Source of the DNA: Deferribacteraceae bacterium UBA6793
GTDB taxonomy: Bacteria > Chrysiogenota > Deferribacteres > Deferribacterales > Geovibrionaceae
DNA: 64,000 bases
Direction: 5' to 3'
Assembly: GCA_002452405.1 (NCBI GenBank)
Contig: DKFP01000004.1
Coordinates: 124,001-188,000 of the forward strand
The notes beneath the pieces were generated by a model. It saw only the letters and a list, made by a program, of their open reading frames with translations. It did no database searches and was not told the origin of the DNA. Positions 1 through 8,740 of this stretch are shown here, in pieces (the first letter of the stretch is position 1; every line of letters starts with the position of its first letter). A program made the position numbers and the translations under genes.

Positions 1-17
1 CCTGCGGTTTTCTCTGA

Positions 18-518
18 TCATATATCCTTCAGATACTTAATACATTTTTCATGATAACACACGCCGTTTTCCATTATGAGATAAGGTATTGTCTCTTTCA
101 TCTTATCGGGTGTTATCGGGATGAATCTGCCGGAAGCCGACGCAAACACCGTGCCGGAAGCGTCTTTCAGCTCGCCTGTAACCTCACAGATACCCTTATG
201 CATCCCGTGGTACTTAGCCTCAACAATGAGTTTTGTCATAGTGGGCGTATTTTTGCGGAACTTCACTTCAAGACTTCTTGTGAAACACAGCCTGTCCAGC
301 GTCTCTTCAAAGATAAAGGGCGACCAGCCCATCGTCTCGTCCAGAAGCGCTGTGCAAATACCTCCGTGCACAACGTCCTTAAATCCGCAATAATCAGACG
401 GGATGAAAACGTCGCTGCAAAGCATTCCGTTTTCAGCATAAAACCTGTGTTTCAGCCCGACAGGATTCTGCTGTCCGCAGATAAAACATCCTGTCGAATG
501 GGGGATGTATTCTTTCAC
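18..518 (-). CDS. Hotdog-fold PaaI-type thioesterase
   Basis: This 166-residue protein looks like a single hotdog domain of the PaaI/YbgC kind, which hydrolyses acyl-CoA thioesters in the cytosol. The segment VVHGGICTALLDETMG near residue 50 matches the HGG-x-DE pattern of the active-site helix. An N-terminal CFICGQQNP element (two Cys) precedes the domain and is shared by a subgroup of these enzymes. The start is GTG, overlapping the stop of the upstream glycogen phosphorylase gene as GTGA, so translation is probably coupled. The acyl substrate cannot be told from sequence. Family is fairly sure, substrate unknown. Confidence 0.8.
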   Translation of the reverse strand: MKEYIPHSTGCFICGQQNPVGLKHRFYAENGMLCSDVFIPSDYCGFKDVVHGGICTALLDETMGWSPFIFEETLDRLCFTRSLEVKFRKNTPTMTKLIVEAKYHGMHKGICEVTGELKDASGTVFASASGRFIPITPDKMKETIPYLIMENGVCYHEKCIKYLKDI

Positions 519-3064
519 TTAGCCCACACAACAAGGTTGAGTTCAAATATATTTTTCAGATACTTATGTCGCGGCACAACAGCGAAGCCGACCTTCATTT
601 TGCCTGCGTTCTCGATTCTGAAATGCGCTGTATATTTACTGAGTTCTCCCTTTTCCGCCAGTTCAAGCTGGATGAACTTGGGATTTTTCAGCACGCCGCT
701 TTCGCCGTCGTATTCCACAACAGCATAAACGGCAAGGCTTTCGTTCTCTATCTTGGGTGAACGCACTTTCGTTTCAAATGTCACATAACCGCCCATCTCA
801 ATTGAATCAGCCTGAACTCCGCTGTCAACTATCTCAACAGAATCCCATCCACCGATAACATTTTCCTTCCATTCAAGATAGTTGGAAGCACCTTCGAAAT
901 CATTGGTTGAGATATCCTGATAAAGTTCATGAAGCTGAACGTAATATTTGTCAGTGTATTCCATAACCATTCTGGAAGTGTTGAAGAAAGCGGCGCAGAC
1001 CTTGACAGCCTGTTTCATCATGTGCGTCCACTCTCTTGGGATGCCCACCTTGTCGCGGTTATAGAACAGAGGGATTATCTCGTTTTCAAGTTTGTCGTAA
1101 AGCTCCATGCTCTCAACAAAATCCTGATAATCCTGTTTGTCGTATTCCTCTCCGGCGCCGATTGCCCAGCCTGTTTCGCCGTTATAGCCTTCCGCCCACC
1201 ATCCGTCGAGAATGGAGAGGTTCAGACCGCCGTTTGCGGCTATCTTCATGCCGCTTGTACCGGATGCTTCCATTGGGCGCAGGGGGGTGTTGAGCCAGAT
1301 ATCCACGCCGTGGGCGAGGTGTCTTGCCACTTCAATATCATAGTCCTCCATGAAGACAACTTTATCCCTGAACTCAGGTTTGCGGCAGATATGGAATATC
1401 TTTTTGATTATCTCCTTTCCGCCATCGTCTTTGGGGTGTGCTTTTCCGGCTATTATTATCTGAACTGGTCTTTCAGGATTGTTCAGGATTTTAGCCAGAC
1501 GCTCCTCGTCCATAAACAGAAGGTATCCGCGTTTATATGTTGCAAAACGACGCGCAAAGCCGATTGTAAGCGTGTCAGAATTGAGAACGTCGTCCGCTTT
1601 GGTTATCTCGCTGGCGGTTCCGCCCCGTTTCATAACCTGTTTTTTCAGTCTTTCGCGTGCGAAGATAACCAGCCTTTCCCTCTGTTTGCGCTTCGCGTCA
1701 AAGAATGCATTGTCCGGTATCTTCTCCACATCGTGCCATACGTCGAAATCATATGGTTTGTAATACCATGCCTCTGAAAGATATCTGGTGTATATCATCT
1801 TGAAGCTCTCAGCAATGAACGTAGGCAGATGTACGCCGTTTGTGACGTGACCGATTGGTACATAGTTATCCAGCGCGTTGCTCCAGAGGTTTTTGAACAT
1901 CTGTCTTGAAACCTCACCGTGGAGAGCACTTACGCCGTTTCGGAACGTACTGAGGCGTATTCCCGCGATGGCCATTGCAAAGCCTTCCGACTCGTTGAAC
2001 GGGTTTTCCCGTCCGAATCCCATTATCTGATTGATATTAAAGCCGGACGGCTCGAATATCGGTCCGAGGTATTTCTTTATCTGGTCGAAACTGAACACGT
2101 CGAAACCCGCAGGAACAGGCGTGTGCGTGGTAAACAGCGTACTCTTTTTAACGACTTCCGCCGCTGTGCGCAGGCTCATTCCGCCCTCGACACAGAGTCT
2201 TATGCGTTCAAGAGCTGCGAACGAAGGGTGTCCTTCGTTCAGGTGGTAGACCGTGGGTCGGAATCCCATGGCTTTCAGGGCGCGGACGCCGGCTATACCG
2301 AGGATTATCTCCTGTTTAAGCCTCATGTCCGAATCTCCGCCGTAAAGCTGTGCAGTGATGTTTCTGAGCTGCGGGCTGTTGGTTGTCAGATCCGTATCCA
2401 GCAGATAGAGGGTGATTACGCCTATCTCCATTTTCCAGACCTTGACGTTGACGTCGCTGTCTGCGATTCTCACCTGAACGTATATTTCGTTGCCGTCTGC
2501 GTCCTTAACGGGTGTTACGGGCATCCTGTGAAAGTCGTTATAAGGGATTGACTGCTGCTGCCAGCCATCGGAGTTAAGATACTGGTGGAAATAGCCGTTT
2601 CTGTAGAGCAGACCAACAGCTATGAAGGGTATTCCAATGTCGCTTGCGGATTTGCAGTGGTCGCCGGAAAGCACTCCCAGACCGCCGGAATAGAGTTTAA
2701 CAGACTCATGTATGCCGTATTCCGCGCTGAAATAGGCAATCTGCATCCCCTCTTCCCTTTTTCCGCTATGGGCGAGGTCGAACCATTTGGGGAGCATTTT
2801 ATATTCGTTAAGGCGTTCGTGCACGTTGTCCATGACGTTCATAAAAACCGGATCGCCGACGAGTCTGCGGAAGTCCTTGTCCGTGAGCTTTGAAAGGATC
2901 CACACAGGGTTATGCTCGCACTGTTCCCAGAGATCCATATTTATCATACGGAAAAGCTCTCTGGCTTCCCAGTTCCAGCTGTACCAAAGATTATGTGCGA
3001 TCTGCTCCAGAGGACGGAGTTTGTCGGGGAGTTTGGTTTTCACATTAAATTCATAGACTTTCAT
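515..3064 (-). CDS. glgP: Alpha-glucan (glycogen/maltodextrin) phosphorylase
   Basis: This protein of about 849 residues belongs to the bacterial/archaeal alpha-glucan phosphorylase family with an N-terminal DUF3417-type region. It releases glucose-1-phosphate from storage glucan using pyridoxal phosphate. The PLP site EASGTSGMKIAANGG has its lysine near residue 605. The frame stays open 14 codons further upstream. I place the start at MKVYEFNVKTK because AAGGGTGA lies just ahead of that ATG. It is the third gene of a minus-strand unit (M16 peptidase, dut, glgP, thioesterase), with 69 bases separating it from dut. Pgi (55983-57341) could take the product onward after phosphoglucomutase action. 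Confidence 0.93.
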   Translation of the reverse strand: MKVYEFNVKTKLPDKLRPLEQIAHNLWYSWNWEARELFRMINMDLWEQCEHNPVWILSKLTDKDFRRLVGDPVFMNVMDNVHERLNEYKMLPKWFDLAHSGKREEGMQIAYFSAEYGIHESVKLYSGGLGVLSGDHCKSASDIGIPFIAVGLLYRNGYFHQYLNSDGWQQQSIPYNDFHRMPVTPVKDADGNEIYVQVRIADSDVNVKVWKMEIGVITLYLLDTDLTTNSPQLRNITAQLYGGDSDMRLKQEIILGIAGVRALKAMGFRPTVYHLNEGHPSFAALERIRLCVEGGMSLRTAAEVVKKSTLFTTHTPVPAGFDVFSFDQIKKYLGPIFEPSGFNINQIMGFGRENPFNESEGFAMAIAGIRLSTFRNGVSALHGEVSRQMFKNLWSNALDNYVPIGHVTNGVHLPTFIAESFKMIYTRYLSEAWYYKPYDFDVWHDVEKIPDNAFFDAKRKQRERLVIFARERLKKQVMKRGGTASEITKADDVLNSDTLTIGFARRFATYKRGYLLFMDEERLAKILNNPERPVQIIIAGKAHPKDDGGKEIIKKIFHICRKPEFRDKVVFMEDYDIEVARHLAHGVDIWLNTPLRPMEASGTSGMKIAANGGLNLSILDGWWAEGYNGETGWAIGAGEEYDKQDYQDFVESMELYDKLENEIIPLFYNRDKVGIPREWTHMMKQAVKVCAAFFNTSRMVMEYTDKYYVQLHELYQDISTNDFEGASNYLEWKENVIGGWDSVEIVDSGVQADSIEMGGYVTFETKVRSPKIENESLAVYAVVEYDGESGVLKNPKFIQLELAEKGELSKYTAHFRIENAGKMKVGFAVVPRHKYLKNIFELNLVVWAK

Positions 3065-3133
3065 AGAATCACCCTTAAAAACTTGATAAGTCATATTAGC
3101 ACACAAATGAGAAAATTTATAAACATAATTGTG

Positions 3134-3568
3134 TCATATTCCTGTGTGTCCGAAGCCACCTGCGCCTCTTTCCGTTTCAGACAATATGTCCGCAGGTTCA
3201 AAAACGGCTCTGGTGACGGGCGCAACAACCATTTGTGCTATTCTGTCACCCTTTTTGTAGACAAACGTTTCCTGTGAAAGGTTTATAAGAATTATACCGA
3301 TTTCGCCGCGATAGTCGGAATCTATCGTTCCGGGAGTGTTGACGATCGTGATACCGTTTTTAAGCGCCAGACCGCTTCTGGGGCGTATCTGTGCCTCGAA
3401 ACCGTCAGGCAGTTCTATATATATTCCGGTCTTCACCAAAGTGCGCTCAAAGGGTTTGATCTCGCCGTCGTGCGCCGCCATAAGGTCTACACCCGCCGCG
3501 TGTGCCGTTTTATATTCAGGCATAAGTGCCGGATCGTCCACCTTTATCTTCACTTTACAAGTCTGCAT
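3134..3568 (-). CDS. dut: Deoxyuridine 5'-triphosphate nucleotidohydrolase (dUTPase)
   Basis: This 144-residue homotrimeric-type dUTPase hydrolyses dUTP to dUMP and pyrophosphate, keeping uracil out of DNA and feeding dTMP synthesis. All five family motifs are visible in order: AAGVDLMAA near residue 25, RPRSGLALKNG near 62, the catalytic-Asp stretch GTIDSDYRGEIG near 80, GDRIAQMVV near 105, and the C-terminal RGAGGFGHTG arm that closes over the substrate. Length is normal. The start overlaps the end of the upstream M16 peptidase gene by 19 bases, which implies co-transcription. Confidence 0.96.
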   Translation of the reverse strand: MQTCKVKIKVDDPALMPEYKTAHAAGVDLMAAHDGEIKPFERTLVKTGIYIELPDGFEAQIRPRSGLALKNGITIVNTPGTIDSDYRGEIGIILINLSQETFVYKKGDRIAQMVVAPVTRAVFEPADILSETERGAGGFGHTGI

Positions 3569-4767
3569 AAAGAATACTCCCTCTCAAATATTTCTGCCGC
3601 CGTGCGCTGTATGCTCACTTTGTCCAGTGCCTCTATCCTGCCCATTATCTCTTCACTCTCTATGAGTCTGCTGTAATGGTAAAGCTGCCTGAAATTCATC
3701 TGAACACGGCTCTCAAGCGTTTCAAAGTTTGATACATAAGAAAAAATGAGCTGATTTTTTATCATGGTCAGTTCATCGTCAGTGATACCCTTTTCAACCA
3801 GTTTTTTTATCTCCGCAAAGACCAGTTCAAGCACCTTGTCGCCGGATTTTTCGGCACAGGAATACATAATATTGGCGTAGCCTGCGTTCTTATACTGAAC
3901 GGCTTCCGCCTCAATGTTGTAGCAGAGTCCGCGTTTTTCGCGTATCTCCTGAAAGAGCCTGGAGCTCATAAGTCCGCCAAGTATCATCACTCCGCCGGAA
4001 AGCGGGTACCTGTCAGGATTTCCGTATTCAAACGCGGGGTACATAAGCTGAACGTAGCTCTGACCTGATTTGAAATGAAAATCGTGATTTTTAGGTGTAT
4101 AACTGGGGATGTAATGATTCAGCTTTCCTGCATAATTATCTTGTGATGAAGGAAAATATTTTTCTATATATTTAGAAACCTCACCCCTGTCAACATCGCC
4201 GCTTATAGCTATTATGCAGTTGTCAGGAGTATAGTTCTCTTTATAGAACCGTTTTAATTCGGCAAACTCAAGTCCCTCTACAGAAGTCACAGTGCCCGAC
4301 ACCGGATATTCCAGTGCGCAGCCTCTGAAAAGCTCCTCCTCCGCCACCTCACCCAGATACTCGTCGGGGTTGTCCATAACAGAGTTTATTTCGTCTATGA
4401 TAATCTGTTTCTCCTGAATGAAGTCTTCTTCGTTAAAAACAGGATAAAAACAGATATTAGCCATCAGTTTTATGAAAAGTTCCAGATTTCCTGAGAATCC
4501 TTTTATATAATAGGCTGTAGTCTCTTTGGATGTATAGGCGTTCATATATCCGCCGTACATCTCTGAAAGCCTGCTTATCTCTTCGTTTGAATAGTCTCTG
4601 GTGCCGCGGAAAGCCATATGCTCTATGAAATGTGAGACCCCGTTATTTGCTTTGGTCTCATTTGCGGAACCTGTGTCAAAGAAAACGGAAATGGTGAAAA
4701 GTCCCGGTAGGCTGGTTACATTCTCGTAAATAACGGGAATATCGCCGACTTTGTATATTTCTCTCAT
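3550..4767 (-). CDS. M16-family zinc peptidase (pitrilysin/MPP-like)
   Basis: This 405-residue protein has the inverted zinc motif HxxEH (HFIEH, residues 46-50) with conserved acidic residues following near 125, so it should be a catalytically competent M16B peptidase. It has the usual two-lobed half-size length, and a central region with the R/Y pair seen in this family (EIREKRGLCYNIEAE). No signal peptide is evident, so it is probably cytosolic. Substrate is unknown; peptide or leader-peptide turnover is typical of relatives. It is the first gene after its own promoter (4797-4825), has AAGGA ahead of the ATG, and overlaps dut. Confidence 0.9.
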   Translation of the reverse strand: MREIYKVGDIPVIYENVTSLPGLFTISVFFDTGSANETKANNGVSHFIEHMAFRGTRDYSNEEISRLSEMYGGYMNAYTSKETTAYYIKGFSGNLELFIKLMANICFYPVFNEEDFIQEKQIIIDEINSVMDNPDEYLGEVAEEELFRGCALEYPVSGTVTSVEGLEFAELKRFYKENYTPDNCIIAISGDVDRGEVSKYIEKYFPSSQDNYAGKLNHYIPSYTPKNHDFHFKSGQSYVQLMYPAFEYGNPDRYPLSGGVMILGGLMSSRLFQEIREKRGLCYNIEAEAVQYKNAGYANIMYSCAEKSGDKVLELVFAEIKKLVEKGITDDELTMIKNQLIFSYVSNFETLESRVQMNFRQLYHYSRLIESEEIMGRIEALDKVSIQRTAAEIFEREYSLCRLVK

Positions 4768-4796
4768 TAAGTGTCCTTGTGGATTGAATGAAGACG

Positions 4797-4825
4797 ATTT
4801 TACACCGCAAAACGGAGTATATCAA
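4797..4825 (-). promoter_or_regulatory. Sigma-70-type promoter for M16 peptidase-dut-glgP unit
   Basis: Reading the minus strand, TTGATA (4820-4825) and TAAAAT (4797-4802) are separated by exactly 17 bases. Each hexamer matches the consensus at five of six positions. The predicted start point near 4790 leaves about 23 bases of leader before the M16 peptidase ATG at 4767. The promoter lies directly after the pnp terminator, as expected for the start of a new unit. Confidence 0.7.
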
Positions 4826-4829
4826 CGGC

Positions 4830-4856
4830 AAAAATAAAGGGGCTTTGCAGCCCCTT
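4830..4856 (-). terminator. Rho-independent terminator of the pnp operon
   Basis: On the minus strand, AAGGGGCT, loop GCAA and AGCCCCTT form a perfect 8-bp stem with a tetraloop, followed by TATTTTT. It begins five bases after the pnp stop codon and ends the rimP-to-pnp block. Confidence 0.9.
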
Positions 4857-4861
4857 CAAAT

Positions 4862-7000
4862 TTAATTTTCTTCTTTTTCCGCAGGTTTTTCTGTGGAGAG
4901 AAGAACTTTTCTCGAAAGTTTGTAGCGTCCGTTGGGGTCTTTGCCCACAACTTTCACCTGAACCGTATCGCCTACACTGAGGTAATCCTCTATCTTGTTG
5001 ATACGTTCGTTGCTGTACTGGGAAACGTGAAGCAGCGCTTCGATTCCGGGGATAAGCTCCACGAAAGCGCCGTACTCCATTATCTTTTTGACAGTGGCAT
5101 CGTAAACCGCGCCCTCTTCGACCTCTGCAACAATCTCGTTTACACGTCTCTGAGCGATGGTTATAGCGTCTTTGCTGACCGCGAAGATGTTTATCTTGCC
5201 TGTGTCGTCGATATCTATAGATGCTCCTGATTCCTCGATGATGGATTTGATCATCTTTCCTCCCGGTCCGATAACCATACCGATCTTCTCGGGGTTAATC
5301 TTCATGGTGAGGTATCTGGGAGCTGTGGGAGCGAGATCTTCCTTAGGCTCGGCAAGAACGTCTGTCATTTTGCCGAGGATATGAAGTCTTGCCGCTTTTG
5401 CCTGCTCAAGAGCAGTTTCAAGAAGTTCTTTTGAAAGACCTTCTATCTTGATGTCCATCTGAAGTGCTGTGATACCGTCTTTTGTACCGGCAACTTTGAA
5501 GTCCATATCGCCGAGGTGGTCTTCAGTTCCCATGATGTCGCTGAGAACCGCATATCTGTCGTTACCTTCGTAGATAAGACCCATAGCGACGCCCGCAACA
5601 GGAGCTTTAACCGGAACGCCTGCGTCCATAAGGCTGAGGCATCCGCCGCACACAGTCGCCATAGAGGATGAACCGTTAGATTCAAGAACTTCGGAAACTA
5701 TACGCACGGTATAGGGGAAGTTGTCCTCGTCGGGCAGAACGTATGAAAGCGCGCGTTCAGCGAGTGCACCGTGACCGATTTCGCGTCTGCCGGGACCTCT
5801 CATGAAGCCTACTTCACCAACGCAGAAGGGAGGGAAGTTATAGTGCAGCATGAAGCGTTTTCTACCTTCGCCATCGATATTGTCAAGTATCTGGGTATCC
5901 ATTTTGGTACCGAGAGTGGCAACAACGAGCGCCTGAGTTTCGCCTCTGGTGAAGAGTGCGGAACCGTGCGTCATGGGCAGAAGCGCGTGTTCGATGTCTA
6001 TAGGACGAACTTCTGTATATGAACGTCCGTCGATTCTTGTTTTTGAGTCTATTGTGAAGTTTCTGAAAGCTGCTTTCTCAACTTCGTGATAAACGTTTTT
6101 AAAGTGACCTTCTTTAGCTGCATATTCCTCTTCGCCCACTTTTTCTTTCATGAGAACGAGGAATTCTTCACCAAGTTTATCAATAGCTGCGTATTTCTCA
6201 AGTTTCTGAGGAATAACCAGAGCTGCTTTGATTTTGTCACCGATAAGAGCCATCGCGTCGTCGATCTCTTCAGCGGGAACAGCAAAGGTTTCATAGGCAA
6301 ATTTTTCTTTGCCGAGGGCTTTGACCATCTCAAGCTGGTGAGCAACGAGCATACGGATGTGTTTGTGTCCGAACTGAAGGGCTTCGACAACCTCTTCTTC
6401 GGAAACGTTGTTCATCCCGGCCTCAACCATAACGATAGCGTCGTCAGTACCCGCAAGTGTGATGCTGATGTCGAGTTCATCATAACGGTTTGTGGGGGGA
6501 TCGATGACAAGCTGTCCGTCCAGTCTGCCCACTTTGACACCTGCGATAGGTCCGTTGAAAGGGATATCGGATATCATGAGCGCGGCGCTTGCTGCGTTCA
6601 TTGCGAGCATATCGGGGGAGTTTACGCCGTCGTATGAAACAACGGTTGCTATCACCTGAGTTTCATTTCTGAAACCGTCAGGGAACATGGGACGCAGGGG
6701 TCTGTCTATCAAACGGGAAATAAGGGTTTCTTTATCGGAGGGTTTCGCCTCTCTTTTAAAGAAACCGCCTGGGATTTTACCCGCAGCATAGAATTTTTCA
6801 AAGTAGTTCACTGTCAGAGGGAAAAATCCCTGATTGGCAGCGGCTTTCTTCTGACCAACGGCAGTAACGAGGACGATTGTGCCGCCCTGTTTAATCCAGA
6901 TGCTGCCATTTGCCTGCTTCGCTTTCCATCCGGTTTCAAAAATTATTTCGTCGGCGTCTTCACGCAGGCGAATGGGAAAAGTCAGTACATTTTTTTCCAT
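4862..7000 (-). CDS. pnp: Polynucleotide phosphorylase
   Basis: This 712-residue 3'-to-5' exoribonuclease degrades RNA using phosphate and can also add tails. It acts in the RNA degradosome or alone in mRNA decay. Two RNase PH-like domains are visible: the first from about residue 10, with the FFKREAKPSDKETLISR element, and the second from about 310, with MRGPGRREIGHGALAERAL. They are followed by a KH domain (GMVIGPGGKMIKSIIEESG, near 560) and an S1 domain (near 620-690). Length is typical. It lies six bases downstream of rpsO, the classical rpsO-pnp pair, and is closed by the terminator at 4830-4856. Confidence 0.98.
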   Translation of the reverse strand: MEKNVLTFPIRLREDADEIIFETGWKAKQANGSIWIKQGGTIVLVTAVGQKKAAANQGFFPLTVNYFEKFYAAGKIPGGFFKREAKPSDKETLISRLIDRPLRPMFPDGFRNETQVIATVVSYDGVNSPDMLAMNAASAALMISDIPFNGPIAGVKVGRLDGQLVIDPPTNRYDELDISITLAGTDDAIVMVEAGMNNVSEEEVVEALQFGHKHIRMLVAHQLEMVKALGKEKFAYETFAVPAEEIDDAMALIGDKIKAALVIPQKLEKYAAIDKLGEEFLVLMKEKVGEEEYAAKEGHFKNVYHEVEKAAFRNFTIDSKTRIDGRSYTEVRPIDIEHALLPMTHGSALFTRGETQALVVATLGTKMDTQILDNIDGEGRKRFMLHYNFPPFCVGEVGFMRGPGRREIGHGALAERALSYVLPDEDNFPYTVRIVSEVLESNGSSSMATVCGGCLSLMDAGVPVKAPVAGVAMGLIYEGNDRYAVLSDIMGTEDHLGDMDFKVAGTKDGITALQMDIKIEGLSKELLETALEQAKAARLHILGKMTDVLAEPKEDLAPTAPRYLTMKINPEKIGMVIGPGGKMIKSIIEESGASIDIDDTGKINIFAVSKDAITIAQRRVNEIVAEVEEGAVYDATVKKIMEYGAFVELIPGIEALLHVSQYSNERINKIEDYLSVGDTVQVKVVGKDPNGRYKLSRKVLLSTEKPAEKEEN

Positions 7001-7006
7001 TTAGTG

Positions 7007-7276
7007 TTACTTCCTGATTCCGAGAGCTTCAATAATTCTGCGGTATCTCAGGTAGTCTTTCTTCTTAACATAGTCGAGAAGTTTTCTACGCTGACCTACG
7101 AGAAGAAGAAGACCTCTTCTAGAGTGGTGATCTTTGGGGTTAGTTTTAAAGTGTTCTGTGAGATAAGAAATTCTTTCTGTCAGAAGTGCAATCTGTACCT
7201 CAGGAGAGCCTGTATCGGATTCATGGGTTTTATTCCCTGCGATAATCTCTTCCTTGCGTTCTTTGGTCATTACCAT
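7007..7276 (-). CDS. rpsO: 30S ribosomal protein S15
   Basis: This 89-residue protein is the standard length for S15, which binds 16S rRNA near helices 20-22 and bridges to the 50S subunit. The diagnostic HESDTGSPEVQIALLT and DHHSRRGLLLLVGQRRKLL segments are present. The start ATG has GGAGGT eight bases upstream (7285-7290). A promoter (7305-7333) lies in the 62-base gap after truB, so rpsO-pnp can be transcribed separately from the upstream genes. Confidence 0.98.
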   Translation of the reverse strand: MVMTKERKEEIIAGNKTHESDTGSPEVQIALLTERISYLTEHFKTNPKDHHSRRGLLLLVGQRRKLLDYVKKKDYLRYRRIIEALGIRK

Positions 7277-7304
7277 TGTAAGTTACCTCCATGATAAGCT
7301 AAGT

Positions 7305-7333
7305 ATCTTAGCAAAATTATTATGTTTTATCCA
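7305..7333 (-). promoter_or_regulatory. Promoter for rpsO-pnp
   Basis: The minus strand carries TGGATA (7328-7333), 17 bases, then TAAGAT (7305-7310). TGC directly precedes the -10 hexamer, giving an extended -10. The predicted start near 7298 leaves a leader of about 22 bases. The -10 sits inside a perfect 6-bp dyad GCTAAG/CTTAGC (7298-7312), which could be a protein site at the DNA level, but that is speculation. Confidence 0.5.
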
Positions 7334-7338
7334 GTCTG

Positions 7339-8232
7339 TCAGACCAGTAATTTCACAATTATAAAAGGTTGATCCGTAAATTCGCTTTTTTCTGCAAATG
7401 CCAGCAGTTCGCCGTTTCTGTCGGTGAGAAAAACATATCCATCCTCTGTGTCCGGCACAGAAAGATAGTTGTGTCTTTTTACCGATACACCGTTTTTGAC
7501 CAGCTTCACAGCTTCGTCACGAACGACTGCCTTTGCCCAGCCAAGTGCTCTGTCCACAGGGATGACAGCCTCTTCAAGTCTGCCCTCTTCTTTCATGGTC
7601 TCAAGATCACCCAGTCTTAAAGCCGAAGCCTGAGTGAATTTACCGTTTACCGTACGGATAAGTCCGCTCATGACACCATAGCATCCAAGTTTAAGTCCGG
7701 CTTCGTGGATAACGCTTCTGACATAGGTTCCTTTTCTGCATTTCATGCGGAAAAGCCCGTCAGGGTAGCTGTATTCCATAAGCTCTATGTCAGTAATGGA
7801 CATAACACGGCTGCCTGCGTCCTCTATCTCGCCTTTTCTGGCAAGGTCGTAAGCTCTTACCCCGTTTATCTTAACGGCGGAATAAGCCGGAACCGTAAGC
7901 TCGACATCACCGATGAAAGTTTTCAGCACAGCCTCAACTTCCTCTTTGGATGGTTTGATATCGCGGTTTTCCGCGGTTATCTCTCCATCGGTGTCATAGC
8001 TGTCTCTTGCTTCGCCAAGGCGAAACTGAGCAACGTATTCCTTATCCAGAGCCATCATGTAGTCAGCAAGTTTGGTGGCATAACCCAGACAGACAGGAAG
8101 AACGCCTTCCGCCAGCGGGTCGAGAGTTCCGGTGTGACCGCATTTTTTTGTGTTAAAAATCCTGCGGACAGACCTTACAACTGCGAATGATGAAATACCT
8201 TTTTCTTTGTAGATATTTACAACGCCATCCAT
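7339..8232 (-). CDS. truB: tRNA pseudouridine(55) synthase
   Basis: This 297-residue TruB makes pseudouridine 55 in the T-loop of tRNAs. The catalytic motif GHTGTLDPLAEGVLP places the active-site aspartate at residue 38. The RKGTYVRSVIHEAG segment of the family is near residue 165. A C-terminal PUA-like region follows. The start codon abuts the rbfA stop, consistent with an rbfA-truB transcript. Confidence 0.97.
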   Translation of the reverse strand: MDGVVNIYKEKGISSFAVVRSVRRIFNTKKCGHTGTLDPLAEGVLPVCLGYATKLADYMMALDKEYVAQFRLGEARDSYDTDGEITAENRDIKPSKEEVEAVLKTFIGDVELTVPAYSAVKINGVRAYDLARKGEIEDAGSRVMSITDIELMEYSYPDGLFRMKCRKGTYVRSVIHEAGLKLGCYGVMSGLIRTVNGKFTQASALRLGDLETMKEEGRLEEAVIPVDRALGWAKAVVRDEAVKLVKNGVSVKRHNYLSVPDTEDGYVFLTDRNGELLAFAEKSEFTDQPFIIVKLLV

Positions 8233-8567
8233 TACTGCTCATGACTGATGGTTTTCAAAACTTCGTCAATCTTGTGACCGTAATCGGATGAGTCGTCGTA
8301 AATGAAGCGGAGGTCGGGAACCTTTTTAATGGTAAGGTTTTTTATGATGCAGTGCTTAATGAAGCCTGCGGAGCGGTTAAGCCCTTTTTCAATCCCTTCT
8401 TTTGCACTTTTGTTATAAGTGCTGAAAAATACTTTGGCACTGGACAGGTCTTTGGAAATCTCAACGCCCGTGATAACAACATCTTTAACTTTAGGGTCTT
8501 TGACCCCGATAAGGATCACGTTTGCAATCTCGGAGCGCAAAAGCTCCGCCACTCTTCTGTCTCTCAC
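8232..8567 (-). CDS. rbfA: 30S ribosome-binding factor A
   Basis: This protein of about 111 residues has a single type-II KH fold. It helps mature the 16S rRNA 5' end and supports cold growth. Recognisable parts are the RRVAELLRSEIANVI start and DPKVKDVVITGVEISKDL. Both TTG at 8570 and GTG at 8567 are in frame. I favour GTG, because AGGAGA lies at the normal distance of seven bases upstream of it. The gene sits between infB and truB as usual, but a 265-base gap with its own promoter, a strong hairpin and a repeat separates it from infB. Confidence 0.93.
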   Translation of the reverse strand: MRDRRVAELLRSEIANVILIGVKDPKVKDVVITGVEISKDLSSAKVFFSTYNKSAKEGIEKGLNRSAGFIKHCIIKNLTIKKVPDLRFIYDDSSDYGHKIDEVLKTISHEQ

Positions 8568-8650
8568 CAAACTATCTCCTGCTCAATCTCCGATTGCACA
8601 GCAACCGCCCCATCATGAGCGGAAACCGTATCAACGGTCGGCAAAACTGC

Positions 8651-8678
8651 GTTCCGCACCAAAAAAACGGTGCGGAAC
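8651..8678 (-). other. Strong hairpin at the predicted 5' end of rbfA mRNA
   Basis: GTTCCGCACC (8669-8678, read on minus) pairs perfectly with GGTGCGGAAC (8651-8660) across an 8-base T-rich loop. No U-run follows the stem, so it is not a canonical terminator. With the promoter at 8683-8711, transcription would begin almost exactly at the first stem base, so the rbfA transcript would start with this hairpin. Confidence 0.6.
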
Positions 8679-8682
8679 ATTA

Positions 8683-8711
8683 ACTATCGTATATTATACT
8701 TAAAAGGTCAA
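8683..8711 (-). promoter_or_regulatory. Promoter for rbfA-truB
   Basis: On the minus strand, TTGACC (8706-8711) is followed 17 bases later by GATAGT (8683-8688). A perfect TATAAT also overlaps at 8693-8698 but has no good -35. The predicted start is near 8676, about 110 bases before the rbfA start codon. Confidence 0.55.
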
Positions 8712-8740
8712 GAACTTATTTGTTTTTCAGCTGATATATC

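Noticed and set aside
929..1777. A 282-residue plus-strand frame opposite glgP, and similar long plus-strand frames opposite infB, glmM, ptsI and tilS
   Set aside because: These mirror the codon pattern of strongly supported genes on the other strand and contain no family motif.
3065..3106. Longer glgP start 14 codons upstream
   Set aside because: The extra residues do not fit the family start and lack a ribosome site, whereas AAGGGTGA precedes the chosen ATG.
7298..7312. GCTAAG/CTTAGC hairpin as an S15 autoregulatory RNA
   Set aside because: It includes the predicted -10 of the rpsO promoter, so most of it would not be in the mRNA.
8564..8680. A 38-codon minus-strand open frame ending in TGA that overlaps the rbfA start
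   Set aside because: Its ATG lies upstream of the best predicted transcription start, no ribosome site precedes it, and its first codons form the strong hairpin. It could only be a leader peptide if transcription begins at the alternative TATAAT.
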